From: UKL13-2 sp038206765
GTDB taxonomy: Bacteria > Pseudomonadota > Gammaproteobacteria > Burkholderiales > Usitatibacteraceae
DNA: 64,000 nt
Direction: 5' to 3'
NCBI GenBank assembly: GCA_038206765.1
Contig: JBBRAM010000005.1
Span: 1-64,000, forward strand
The notes beneath the pieces are model-generated. The model saw only the letters and a list, made by a program, of their open reading frames with translations, ran no database searches and was not told the origin of the DNA. Shown here in pieces: positions 25,326 through 34,094 of this stretch; the first letter of the stretch is position 1, and every line of letters begins with the position of its first letter. The position numbers and the translations under genes are program-made.

Positions 25326-26147
25326 CTAACCGACACTCATGAAGTGTTTAAGATATTTTTTCGGCATCCGCGAGAGCGAGAGTAGGACGAAAAAATCGGC
25401 AGTGTTGAAATCAGGATCCCACGCGGGATCGCCGCCGATCCATGCGCCCAAACGGGTATAGCCTTTGATGAGCGGTGGGATTTGCGGGTCAAGCGATGCT
25501 TGACCACGCAACGGAAAAGCGTGGCGTGGAAAGACGCGGTATTCAGGGGGAGACAGCCATTCGCTGCTCGCTTTGGCGTGCACGCTAAGGGCATTGGCGC
25601 CACCATCGGCCAGACTGACACTGGCGCAGCCGATCAAATAATCGTAGCGGTTTTCAAGCATGAATTTGGCAATGCCCGACCACAGCAACATGATGACACT
25701 GCCGGTGCGGTAATCAGGGTGAATACAGGCGCGACCGACCTCGACCATGTTGTTGCGCAGGTGTTGGAGGCGGGAAAGATCGAATTCGCTATCCGAATAA
25801 TAGCTGCCGCGTTTTGCGGCGATTTCAGGGCGCATGATGCGATAGCAACCGACAACTTGCTGGGTAGTGTGCTCCCGGACAATCAAATGCTCGCAGTCGG
25901 CATCGTATTCGTCAACATCGAGTAGCGATCGTTTTGATTGGGCACGAGCCCCAAGCTCCTCAAAGAAGACCTGATAACGCAATCGTTGTGCTTCTTCGAT
26001 TTCGTCTGCGCTTGTCGCGATGCGCATCTCAAATGCGGAAACCGGAAGCGCTGATTTTGCCGACCTTACGTCCGTATGTAGAGCGGAGGGCATTGTTGCT
26101 TCCGCTAAGGCTGCTGCGGTGATGGCACCTTTCGATGTTGCTAACAT
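25326..26147 (-). CDS. GNAT N-acyltransferase, OlsB-like
   Basis: The 273-aa protein is from the acyltransferase group that includes OlsB (ornithine lipid synthesis; acyl-ACP donor) and resembles autoinducer synthases. Key segments are LRYQVFFEELGA (about 57), HLIVREHTTQQVVGCYRIMRP, EVGRACIHPDYRTGSVIMLLW (about 137) and the C-terminal PPLIKGYTRLGAWIGGDPAW followed by DPDFNTADFFVLL. The partner acyltransferase OlsA is not adjacent. The product is probably an N-acylated amino acid or ornithine lipid precursor; the substrate is not proven by sequence. A head of about 40 residues precedes the domain. Confidence 0.82.
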   Translation of the reverse strand: MLATSKGAITAAALAEATMPSALHTDVRSAKSALPVSAFEMRIATSADEIEEAQRLRYQVFFEELGARAQSKRSLLDVDEYDADCEHLIVREHTTQQVVGCYRIMRPEIAAKRGSYYSDSEFDLSRLQHLRNNMVEVGRACIHPDYRTGSVIMLLWSGIAKFMLENRYDYLIGCASVSLADGGANALSVHAKASSEWLSPPEYRVFPRHAFPLRGQASLDPQIPPLIKGYTRLGAWIGGDPAWDPDFNTADFFVLLSLSRMPKKYLKHFMSVG

Positions 26148-26662
26148 GATAAAGATTCCGTGAAAGTGGGCTTTTTATTCCAGTTTTAAATTCCTGACCT
26201 TACCAAGTTACGCGATCAATGTGTCTGCCAAGCGGCAAAGTTTTGACATTTTGATGACAGCTTATTTTTGTCATGCTGTGCGTTTGCTGAATGATGCTCT
26301 TTGGCACGGCGGCGACCGACGATCTAACACTGTTCGCAATGGACATGCGCTACTTAACTGCATTCGTCATAAAAATAGGCAAAAAAAACGGCGAACGCTA
26401 GGTTCACCGCAAGAAACCCACCTTTGTTCCATCACTTGCTTGCACGCAAACAATGGGAGGTGGAGGAGGAGGCCACTACCAATACGTCTACACATTAGCG
26501 CCCGAATATGACGCATCGTAGAAGGTTTTATGACAAATTAGCGTCGGGGCCGGCAATTCGTAGGCGGCGCAATTGTATGGGGTTCAAAAATTACCGCGAT
26601 GTAAAAATCACGGCTGTGGAGGAGGGGTTCAAGTGGACAGCCCCAAAAGGGGCGGTGCCTGA
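26148..26662. other. Non-coding region between acyltransferase and patatin genes
   Basis: About 515 nt without a supported gene. It contains the minus-strand terminator at 26381-26409, a small GCCCC-AAAA-GGGGC hairpin near 26640, and presumably the promoter of the acyltransferase gene. Confidence 0.6.
26381..26409 (-). terminator. Intrinsic terminator of the RND/patatin unit
   Basis: On the minus strand CGGTGAAC and GTTCGCCG form an 8-bp stem (one G-U) with a 5-nt loop, followed by eight T. It lies about 250 nt beyond the patatin stop codon. Confidence 0.88.
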
Positions 26663-29020
26663 TTAAGGCTGCCCCAGGAAGAAATATAAAATATTGCTGT
26701 GCTCGCGTGAGCGGCCATAGCCCACATACAAGGGCCCCAAGAAGGTATCCATGCCGACAAACAAGCCGACTGAATATTTGGTGTTGTTGTTGGATAAAGT
26801 TTGAAAATTCTGCGAAACGCGGCCCAATTCAGTAGAGATACCGCCATAGATATTGCGACCAAGTGAGTTTGACGAATTGCCGATCCGCTGATAGTACGAA
26901 ACGCGCCCCATCGCCACGGTTTCGCCGATTAGCTCGCCAGGCAGATAGCCCGATAATTGTAAAAATCCGCCGAGTGAGAATTGATCAAAAATCGGAATCG
27001 GTTGCTTAGCGCCAAAAATTTTCCCATATCGCCCGGCGTATGAAACGGTGTGATCGCCAAATGAATAGTGGTCGCTGAAATTAACTTCCACCTTGCGATA
27101 ATCGTTGGTGGCAGAAAGTGCTTTGGCGCTCGCGTAATAATCAAAACTGGCGGTGGAACCGGCCCGTGGAAAATTAGCATCATCCAAACTATCGTAGAGA
27201 ACGCGGAGCTTTGCGCCGCCTTGTTTTTGTCGGCCGTTGGGCAGGGCGAGCGAGCCGATACTGACGTCGGCACTGTCGTTGCCGCGAACCAAGCCTAACC
27301 GGGCAATCGTGCTGCGGCCAATATCAAGGCCCAGATCAAAGCTGATCGCGCTAGTGGCAACATCGTATTGCGCAATGCGCTGACCGGATGAAAAAATGTC
27401 AATCGGGCGGCGTGAGAAATCAACCCCGGCGGAAATATTGGCAATGCTGCCAATACTAAAAGGCTGAAAAAAGCTGGAGGCGAAGCGGCGGTCGCGCCCA
27501 ATCTGCAAATCATTGCGCCACTCCGCACCCGCCTTGTTGAATTGCGTTTGCTGGTAGCGCAACAATAGATTAAAACGGCCTTCACCAGTGGTGTCCGAAG
27601 CCATCGATAACGCAAATCGGAGATAGTTTGGTCCCCATTGCTTCTCACGGGCGTTGACGGTCAAAATTTGCCGTTCGTTGCCCTCGGTTCCCTCCTTGAT
27701 AATGCTGTAATTCACGCGTTCAAAATATCCGGTACCGAACACGCGGCTGATACCGTCATTGATGCGCTTAAAATCAAGCGGGTCGCCAGGTTTGATACCT
27801 AATGTGCGTTTAAGCTCACCCTCGTTCGCGCGAACCAGTCCCGCTACCCGAATTTCGTCAATTTTCGACCTTAGCGTGGGCGGGGTTTGGATGTGTTGCA
27901 GTTGTGCCTCGCGAAACGCGGCAAACTGCGCGGGTTGGCTGAGCCGCTTGAGGGTATCTGCAATCTCGCGCGTGGCGGCAGCGCCGATTGTCATCGCGTC
28001 AGCCGCAAAATTAAAATCAGTCGAGCCGATCGTGTCGAGCGGCGGCGAAATCAGAATGTCGTCTTTCTTTAGCGATTCGATCGAAACGCGCACATTTTGA
28101 TCCGTTAAAATATTGATCATTTGCAACGTTACGCCGAAGATCGATTGCAGCTCGTCGCGCTTCAAGAGCGGGCCGGCGATATTAACGGCAATGACAATAT
28201 CGGCGCCCATTTCACGCACGATATCAACCGGCAAATTACGGGTGAGACCACCGTCTAGGTAAATTTTATCGCCAATGGTGAACGGTGCAATCGCGCCCGG
28301 AACCGACATCGATGCACGCATGACATCGGGCAGCCGCCCGCGCTTGAAGACCACCATGCGCCCAGTCTCCGCGTCAGTGGCAATGGCCCGAAACGGGATC
28401 GGCAGCTGGTCAAATTCATTAAACCCGGCTGAATTGCGGGTAATGATGGAAAACAACGTATCCAATTTTTGTCCCGAGATCGCGCCCGGCGGCAGGCGCA
28501 GAGCGCCATCTTTCACGCCAATTTCTAGCTTTAACAATCGCGCCTGATCTTCTTCCTTGCGTAAAAAACTGCGATCCGCCCGCGGGCTGGTATCAGTGAA
28601 GAGGTCGTTCCAATCCACGCTGGCCAAGCGCCTTTCAAGTTCAATGATCGGTGTTCCCGACGCATAGGCCGCACCGACCAATGCGCCCATACTGGTGCCC
28701 GCAATATAATCAATCGGGATTTGAAGCTCTTCCAAAATTTTGATCACGCCCACATGCGCCGCACCGCGTGCGCCACCGCCAGAAAGCGCCAAGCCTATTT
28801 TGAGGCGCTTGGCCGCAGCGACGGTTGGTAAAATTGGATTGGCCGTCGCGTTTACTGTGCTTTGGATTGGCGTAGATGCCCCAAGCTCGTTTACTGGCGC
28901 GGGGTTTGGCAATGTAGGGGATGCTGGCGTTGCGCTTACTGATGTGCTGACCAACGACGCAGAAAGCACCGCCGCGAAGGCAAAAGCTGAGCAAAAAAAA
29001 TAGGCAGGTGATCGCGTCAT
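26663..29020 (-). CDS. Patatin-like phospholipase with C-terminal outer-membrane barrel
   Basis: The protein is about 785 aa. A signal peptide (MTRSPAYFFCSAFAFAAVL, ending ...SVSA) is followed by a patatin domain (about 70-270). That domain has oxyanion GGGARGAAHVG, nucleophile Ser in GTSMG and catalytic Asp in YLDGGLTRNLP. A POTRA-like segment (about 345-420) and a Bac_surface_Ag/BamA-type barrel reaching the C-terminus come next. The layout matches PlpD-type (type Vd) proteins and related patatin/barrel proteins. The start at 29020 is preferred for its signal peptide; ATG 29047 and 29083 are in frame. The probable start codon sits inside a terminator-like hairpin. It follows the RND gene in the same direction. 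Confidence 0.88.
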   Translation of the reverse strand: MTRSPAYFFCSAFAFAAVLSASLVSTSVSATPASPTLPNPAPVNELGASTPIQSTVNATANPILPTVAAAKRLKIGLALSGGGARGAAHVGVIKILEELQIPIDYIAGTSMGALVGAAYASGTPIIELERRLASVDWNDLFTDTSPRADRSFLRKEEDQARLLKLEIGVKDGALRLPPGAISGQKLDTLFSIITRNSAGFNEFDQLPIPFRAIATDAETGRMVVFKRGRLPDVMRASMSVPGAIAPFTIGDKIYLDGGLTRNLPVDIVREMGADIVIAVNIAGPLLKRDELQSIFGVTLQMINILTDQNVRVSIESLKKDDILISPPLDTIGSTDFNFAADAMTIGAAATREIADTLKRLSQPAQFAAFREAQLQHIQTPPTLRSKIDEIRVAGLVRANEGELKRTLGIKPGDPLDFKRINDGISRVFGTGYFERVNYSIIKEGTEGNERQILTVNAREKQWGPNYLRFALSMASDTTGEGRFNLLLRYQQTQFNKAGAEWRNDLQIGRDRRFASSFFQPFSIGSIANISAGVDFSRRPIDIFSSGQRIAQYDVATSAISFDLGLDIGRSTIARLGLVRGNDSADVSIGSLALPNGRQKQGGAKLRVLYDSLDDANFPRAGSTASFDYYASAKALSATNDYRKVEVNFSDHYSFGDHTVSYAGRYGKIFGAKQPIPIFDQFSLGGFLQLSGYLPGELIGETVAMGRVSYYQRIGNSSNSLGRNIYGGISTELGRVSQNFQTLSNNNTKYSVGLFVGMDTFLGPLYVGYGRSREHSNILYFFLGQP

Positions 29021-29029
29021 CTGCCTATT
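28992..29029 (-). terminator. Terminator-like hairpin at the start of the patatin gene
   Basis: Minus strand: AATAGGCAG and CTGCCTATT form a perfect 9-bp stem directly followed by TTTTTTTT. An inner TGA/TCA can add three pairs. The ATG at 29020 lies in the loop side of the stem, and the U-tract encodes residues 7-9 of the signal peptide. It starts about 73 nt after the RND permease stop and could be that operon's terminator or an attenuator. Confidence 0.82.
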
Positions 29030-29101
29030 GTAACGTGCCAAATTCATCGACGGCCAGAAAGAGTCGAGGAAGAATCGGGGCACGGGGGAGGAAATTTGCG
29101 G

Positions 29102-32100
29102 CTAAGCTGTGGAAGTTGCACTATCCATGTTTGACATAGGGTCTGCTGACACCGGTTTGGGCAACGTCTCGGGATGGATTCGAAACCACGCAGCGTACAG
29201 AGCGGGTAAAAACAGCAGCGTCAGCAACGTAGCCACCAGCAGTCCACCCATAATCGCCACCGCCATCGGCCCGAAAAAATCGGATCGGATCAACGGAATC
29301 ATCGCAAAGATTGCCGCGAGTGCCGTCAACACAATAGGCCGGAAGCGGCGCACCGTGGCATCAATAATCGCGTCGAACGGCTTGTGCCCCGCGCCAATAT
29401 CTTGCTCGATTTGATCGATCAAAATGACTGAGTTACGCATAATCAAACCGAACAGCGCGATGATACCCAGCTGCGCTACAAAGCCCATTGGCTTATTGAA
29501 AATCAGCAGGAATACTGCCACGCCAATCAAGCCCAGAGGGGCCGTTAACACCACAATAATGACCCGTTGGAAGCTTTTAAGTTGAATCATTAATACGGTA
29601 AGCACGACAAAAATAAACAGTGGAATCCCGGCCGCTATGGACGCGCCCGCTTTGGCGCTTTCTTCGACCGCGCCGCCGACATCGATTCGATTGCCGGGCT
29701 CGAGTTTCTCGCGAAGCTTATTGAGCGCTGGCGTGATTTCGCTAACCACTGTCGCGGCTTGCACGTTTGCGACGCTAATGTCGGCCTTGACGGTGATGGT
29801 GGGTAATCGATCACGCCGCCAAATAATGCCCTCTTCAAATTCATAATGCACATTGGCGATTTGCGATAACGGAACAACGCGACCTGAGCGAGTCGGCACC
29901 GATAGACTTTCTAATAATGAAATTCTGGCGCGCTCGTTGTCCGGGCCACGAATCAAAATTTCGATCAATTTATCGCGCTCGCGAAGCGTGGTTGCCTGCA
30001 CACCATTGAGCGACGTATTCACGAAGGTTGAAAGTTCTTGAGTTGAAATTCCTAGTAACCGTGCTTTGTCTTGGTCGATGTCGAGCTTGATCACTTTTGC
30101 GCGTTCATCCCAATCGAACTGCACATTGCTGGTGCTCGGGTTTGCTCGAAGCACGTCGGCTACTAAGCGAGCATTGGCGCGGATCTCGGGGATGTTCTCA
30201 CCGGAAACGCGCAACTGTATCGGAAAGCCCACCGGTGGCCCGTTCTCGAGTCGCGAAACACGGGTGCGAATATTTGGGAACACTGCCTCGAATTGCCCGA
30301 GTAATTTGGTGCGCAATTCTTCGCGTGCTTTGACACTCTTGGAGGTCACCACAAATTGAGCAATGCTGGCCGCTGGCAATTGTTGATCGAGCGGAAAATA
30401 AAACCGGGTCGAGCCCGAACCGACGTAGCCCACGTAGTTATCGTAAAGGTCTTTCTCTTTATCGAGCAGCGCTTCCATTTTTTTAACTTCACGCTCGGTA
30501 GCCGTAAACGACGAACCCTCGGGCAGCTTGAGATCGACTACCAATTCAACGCGGGTGGAGGACGGGAAAAACTGCTGCTGTACGTATTTAAATGCATACA
30601 GGCTTATGGCAAAAATGAGCACAGTAATTAAAATCACCGTCTTCCGCCGCACCACGCACCATGCCACAACACTACGGAACCGTTGGTAAAACGGTTTGTT
30701 GTAAACATCATGATCGTTATGCACCTTGTCATGCATCGCGTCAGCGCTGGTTGCGCCAGTCGGGGCAATCCTGTCGGCTAAGCGGGTGCCGATCACCGGA
30801 ATACGCGCCAGCCAGCCGGCCATGCGCCGCATCCACGGTGTTACAACCGGGATGCCATCGCGATAGTCGGGTAATAATTTATAGCCCAAATACGGGATAA
30901 AAATCACTGCGGCAAACCAAGAAATAATCAGCGCCAGGGTGGTTACTTGGAAGATTGATCGGGTGTACTCGCCAGTGCCTGATTTAGCCAAACCAATCGG
31001 CAAAAAGCCTGCCGCCGTGACCAGCGTGCCGGTCAACATCGGGAACGCGGTGGAGGTATAAGCGAAGCTGGCCGCCTTGCTGCGATCCCACCCTTGCTCC
31101 ATTTTGATCGCCATCATTTCGACCGCAATAATGGCATCATCCACCAACAGTCCGAGCGATAAAATCAGCGCGCCGAGTGAGATTTTATGCAAGCCAACAT
31201 CGAATAAAAACATGAACAAAAACGTCGCGGCCAACACCAGCGGAATCGACAATGCCACCACAAAACCGGTGCGAATACCGAGGCTAAAAAATGTCACGGC
31301 GAGCACAATGATTACTGCCTCGGTTAGCGAGCGCACAAACTCGTTAATACTGCTGGCAACAGCTTTCGGCTGGTCGTTGACGCGGTGCAATTCAAGGCCG
31401 ACTGGCAGCGTCGCTTCAAGCCTATGCAGCGCCTCGTCAAGATGTTTGCCGAGAGAAATAATGTCGCCGCCTTGCCGCATGGCAACACCCAAGCCCATCG
31501 CCTCGTGCCCCAGGTAGCGCATTTTGATAAATGGCGGATCGATGTAGCCACGCTTGACCGTTGCAAGGTCGCCGATTTTAAATACACGGCCATTTGCGCG
31601 GAGCGTAAAATTACGAATCGCCTCGACACTATCTAACGCGCCGGTGGTGCGGACAAATATTTTATCAGTCGCTGTCTCGAATGTGCCGCCGGGCGAGATG
31701 GCGTTTTGCGCTTGCATCGCGGCAATGATCGTTGCACCGTCGACGCCCAAGGTGGCGAGTTTTACGTTCGACAACTCGATGTAAATTTTTTCTTCCTGCT
31801 CGCCGATAATGTCGATCTTCGATACATCCGGCACCCGCAGCAATTCACGGCGCAGGCGATCAATATAAATCTTTTTGTCGGCGTAAGAATAGCCTTCACC
31901 TGTCAATGCAAAAATGTTGCCAAAGGTATCGCCAAATTCATCGTTGAAAAATGGTCCCACCACGCCCTGCGGCAGACTTTGCCGGATATCACCTAACCGT
32001 TTGCGGACTTGGTATTGTGTCTCGGGCACAGCGGAAGAGGGCGCAGCATCATTGATCGCGAAAAAAATCAGTGATTCGCCAGGGCGCGAGTAGCTGCGTA

Positions 32101-32347
32101 AAAAATTGATGTTTGGCACTTCTTGCAGCTTCTTTTCCAGCCGCTCGGTCAGTTGTTGGTCGACTTCGGTGACGGACGCGCCCGGCCAAATGGTGCGAAT
32201 GGTCATGAATTTAAACGTAAACGGCGGGTCTTCGGATTGCCCTAAACGGCCATACGATGCGATACCGATCACACCTAAAATCACGATGAGATACAGCACC
32301 AGCGGCTGATGGCGTAGCGCCCATTCGGAGAGATTAAAATTTTTCAT
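29102..32347 (-). CDS. RND efflux transporter permease subunit (AcrB/MexB-type superfamily)
   Basis: Inner-membrane proton-driven pump of 1081 aa. It has TM1 near the N-terminus (PLVLYLIVILGVIGIASY), two large periplasmic loops, and the proton-relay helix with LSLGLLVDDAIIAVEMM (about 400, the two Asp of TM4). The central segment is a hydrophilic loop of about 45 residues, and the second half begins VVRRKTVILITVLIF. The closest resemblance is to pumps of the YerP/VexF kind; drug range cannot be deduced. It is preceded by its adaptor (gap about 100 nt) and followed by the patatin gene. No outer-membrane TolC-type gene is adjacent. Confidence 0.93.
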   Translation of the reverse strand: MKNFNLSEWALRHQPLVLYLIVILGVIGIASYGRLGQSEDPPFTFKFMTIRTIWPGASVTEVDQQLTERLEKKLQEVPNINFLRSYSRPGESLIFFAINDAAPSSAVPETQYQVRKRLGDIRQSLPQGVVGPFFNDEFGDTFGNIFALTGEGYSYADKKIYIDRLRRELLRVPDVSKIDIIGEQEEKIYIELSNVKLATLGVDGATIIAAMQAQNAISPGGTFETATDKIFVRTTGALDSVEAIRNFTLRANGRVFKIGDLATVKRGYIDPPFIKMRYLGHEAMGLGVAMRQGGDIISLGKHLDEALHRLEATLPVGLELHRVNDQPKAVASSINEFVRSLTEAVIIVLAVTFFSLGIRTGFVVALSIPLVLAATFLFMFLFDVGLHKISLGALILSLGLLVDDAIIAVEMMAIKMEQGWDRSKAASFAYTSTAFPMLTGTLVTAAGFLPIGLAKSGTGEYTRSIFQVTTLALIISWFAAVIFIPYLGYKLLPDYRDGIPVVTPWMRRMAGWLARIPVIGTRLADRIAPTGATSADAMHDKVHNDHDVYNKPFYQRFRSVVAWCVVRRKTVILITVLIFAISLYAFKYVQQQFFPSSTRVELVVDLKLPEGSSFTATEREVKKMEALLDKEKDLYDNYVGYVGSGSTRFYFPLDQQLPAASIAQFVVTSKSVKAREELRTKLLGQFEAVFPNIRTRVSRLENGPPVGFPIQLRVSGENIPEIRANARLVADVLRANPSTSNVQFDWDERAKVIKLDIDQDKARLLGISTQELSTFVNTSLNGVQATTLRERDKLIEILIRGPDNERARISLLESLSVPTRSGRVVPLSQIANVHYEFEEGIIWRRDRLPTITVKADISVANVQAATVVSEITPALNKLREKLEPGNRIDVGGAVEESAKAGASIAAGIPLFIFVVLTVLMIQLKSFQRVIIVVLTAPLGLIGVAVFLLIFNKPMGFVAQLGIIALFGLIMRNSVILIDQIEQDIGAGHKPFDAIIDATVRRFRPIVLTALAAIFAMIPLIRSDFFGPMAVAIMGGLLVATLLTLLFLPALYAAWFRIHPETLPKPVSADPMSNMDSATSTA

Positions 32348-32402
32348 ATTGGCAAGACTGTTATTTCGTTAACGGCATGAGATTAATCGGCGTGGGATCG
32401 CG

Positions 32403-32447
32403 CGGCTTAAGGGTGTGCGGCTTGAAGGTGTGCAGCTTGAGGGTGTG
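32403..32447. repeat. 15-bp tandem repeat, three copies
   Basis: Three near-identical 15-mers (CGGCTTAAGGGTGTG, CGGCTTGAAGGTGTG, CAGCTTGAGGGTGTG) fill the gap between the adaptor and pump genes. Confidence 0.93.
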
Positions 32448-32449
32448 CG

Positions 32450-33778
32450 TCAAGAACGTGGCCGAAGAACGGCCACTGGCGCGGTGTTTAAGGTCTCAAC
32501 GGCGACGCCAACGGTCGGGTTTGGCGTTGCGTAAGCCACTTTTCCATCGCCCTTAATTTGGGTATCGATAATCGGCTTAACCACTTCGCCCTCGCGCAAT
32601 TTGTGGACACCGGCCGCGACGATTAAATCGCCTGCTTTGATGCTGCCACCGGCCGCCCCAGCCACCGGCTCGATGAAGGCCGTGGTTTCACGATATTGCA
32701 GCACGGTGATCGGCTTCAGCGAGACCTTGCCATCAGCGGCAATCACCCACACTCCAACCGTATCGCCTTTTGGGTCGCCCTTGACATAGATGGCGGAGAG
32801 CGGCACGGTGAGCGTGCTGGATTCGTTGGCCTCACCAAAAACAGCATAGGCAGACATTCCTAGCTGAATCGCATCGTCTGGCTTAATGATGCTCAGGCGC
32901 ACCGCATAGGTACGCGCCACGGGATCAGCCGCACCACTGACTTCGCGGATTTTGGCGCTGTAGTATTTGCCCGGCTGCGACCATAGCGCGATGCGCAGAT
33001 TGGTGGGGGGTGTATTGGTACTGGCCGGCCTCGCAAATACCTTGCGGAAATCCGAAAGCTTAGATTCAGAGGCGCTGATGGCCAGCTCTTTCTCTTTCGG
33101 GTTCGCGATCCGCATGACCGCTTGACCTTGCGCCACCACTTGCCCGGCTTCTGCCAGCACCTGCGTTACAACGCCATCCATTTCTGCCACCAACACGGAA
33201 TAACTCGCCTGGTTGATTGACACTGCCGCTTGGGCGCGTGCCGCATCGAGCCTCGCTTTGGCAGCATTGGCAACGCTCGTTTTTTGATCCAGCGCAGATT
33301 GGCTTACGAAGCCTTTGGTAAATAAATCTTGGAATCGTTTGCGCTCGCTTTCGGCAAAATCGACCTCTGTTTTTTGTGCGGCAACTTGTGATGCCGATGC
33401 GTCCGATGCGAGCTTGGTGTCTTGCGGGTCAAGTCTTGCGAGCACTTGCCCTTTTTTGACGGTGGCGCCAGCATCGACTAAGCGCTGAATAATTTTGCCG
33501 CCAACACGAAAGGCGTGATCCGCTTCAAAACGAGCCCGAATTTCCCCGGCGTACAGCTCAGTTTCAGCACCCGCACCGGTTTTGATTTGATAAGCCAATG
33601 CCGGGCGCGGGGCAGGGGTTTTGACTTCTTGTGGCTGGCAGCCGGTGAGCCCAATGATGGTTGCGGCGGCGGCACCGATGATCGTTGCTTGGCCAATGGA
33701 ACGACGCCCGATGAGGGAGCGGGCAAGAAAGATAGGTTGAAGCGTTTTGGGATGCATGGCGGTGTCCATATGTGACAA
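32450..33778 (-). CDS. RND efflux periplasmic adaptor lipoprotein
   Basis: Membrane-fusion protein of 442 aa. The signal peptide ends in lipobox LTGC (Cys at about 47). The lipoyl/barrel-sandwich halves are recognisable (AFRVGGKIIQRLVDAGATVKKG and DGVVTQVLAEAGQVVAQG), with a helical hairpin between them and a beta-barrel domain (about 240-320). It links the inner-membrane pump to an outer-membrane channel. The start could be ATG 33778 or 33757; both keep the signal peptide. An operator-like palindrome lies just upstream. Confidence 0.9.
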   Translation of the reverse strand: MSHMDTAMHPKTLQPIFLARSLIGRRSIGQATIIGAAAATIIGLTGCQPQEVKTPAPRPALAYQIKTGAGAETELYAGEIRARFEADHAFRVGGKIIQRLVDAGATVKKGQVLARLDPQDTKLASDASASQVAAQKTEVDFAESERKRFQDLFTKGFVSQSALDQKTSVANAAKARLDAARAQAAVSINQASYSVLVAEMDGVVTQVLAEAGQVVAQGQAVMRIANPKEKELAISASESKLSDFRKVFARPASTNTPPTNLRIALWSQPGKYYSAKIREVSGAADPVARTYAVRLSIIKPDDAIQLGMSAYAVFGEANESSTLTVPLSAIYVKGDPKGDTVGVWVIAADGKVSLKPITVLQYRETTAFIEPVAGAAGGSIKAGDLIVAAGVHKLREGEVVKPIIDTQIKGDGKVAYATPNPTVGVAVETLNTAPVAVLRPRS

Positions 33779-33784
33779 AAATAT

Positions 33785-33804
33785 AACTGACTGGTCGGTA
33801 AGTT
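33785..33804. promoter_or_regulatory. TetR-type operator-like palindrome before the RND operon
   Basis: AACTGACTGGTCGGTAAGTT is an imperfect inverted repeat (seven of ten symmetric pairs). Such GACTGGTCGGT-type elements are common operators of TetR repressors controlling RND pumps. It lies 7 nt before the upstream start codon of the adaptor. No regulator gene is nearby. Confidence 0.5.
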
Positions 33805-33956
33805 AACTGCTTTTCTGATCCGTGTCAAGATTGAAATTGCCGCCGAATGTGGTCGTTCAACCTTTGTTTAACGGCGGCTAATTGTCGGGCAGGCTGCTTG
33901 TGCCGCTGGTAAGCTAAAGGCATACTCGCTTCAATTGATTTAGAGGTGGCCTCCCG

Positions 33957-34079
33957 ATGACCATCCGGATTGTTAGCACGATTGTCGCGGGCATTGTCGC
34001 GGGCATCGTCGCGGCGATTGTTAAAACGATTTTCACCAAGATTGTCACCACGACTGTCACCACGATTTCCACCACATAA
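33957..34079 (+). CDS. Short repetitive hydrophobic peptide (40 aa)
   Basis: ATG at 33957 is preceded by GAGGTGG eight bases upstream and the frame ends at TAA 34077-34079. The peptide starts MTIRIVSTIVAGIVAGIVA and continues with Thr/Ile/Val-rich repeats (KTIFTKIVTTTVTTISTT). Its DNA carries a 12-bp repeat. It ends 15 nt before the DUF4197 gene and could be its leader peptide, a small membrane peptide, or a chance frame in a repeat. I do not recognise it. Confidence 0.45.
   Translation: MTIRIVSTIVAGIVAGIVAAIVKTIFTKIVTTTVTTISTT
33981..34016. repeat. 12-bp tandem repeat, three copies
   Basis: ATTGTCGCGGGC twice exactly, then ATCGTCGCGGCG. In the 40-codon frame it encodes IVAG units. Confidence 0.95.
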
Positions 34080-34094
34080 GCCTAGGAGTTGATG

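Noticed and set aside
26221..26511. 96-codon plus-strand frame in the gap before the patatin gene
   Set aside because: Crosses the minus-strand terminator at 26381; composition and lack of a ribosome binding site do not support coding.
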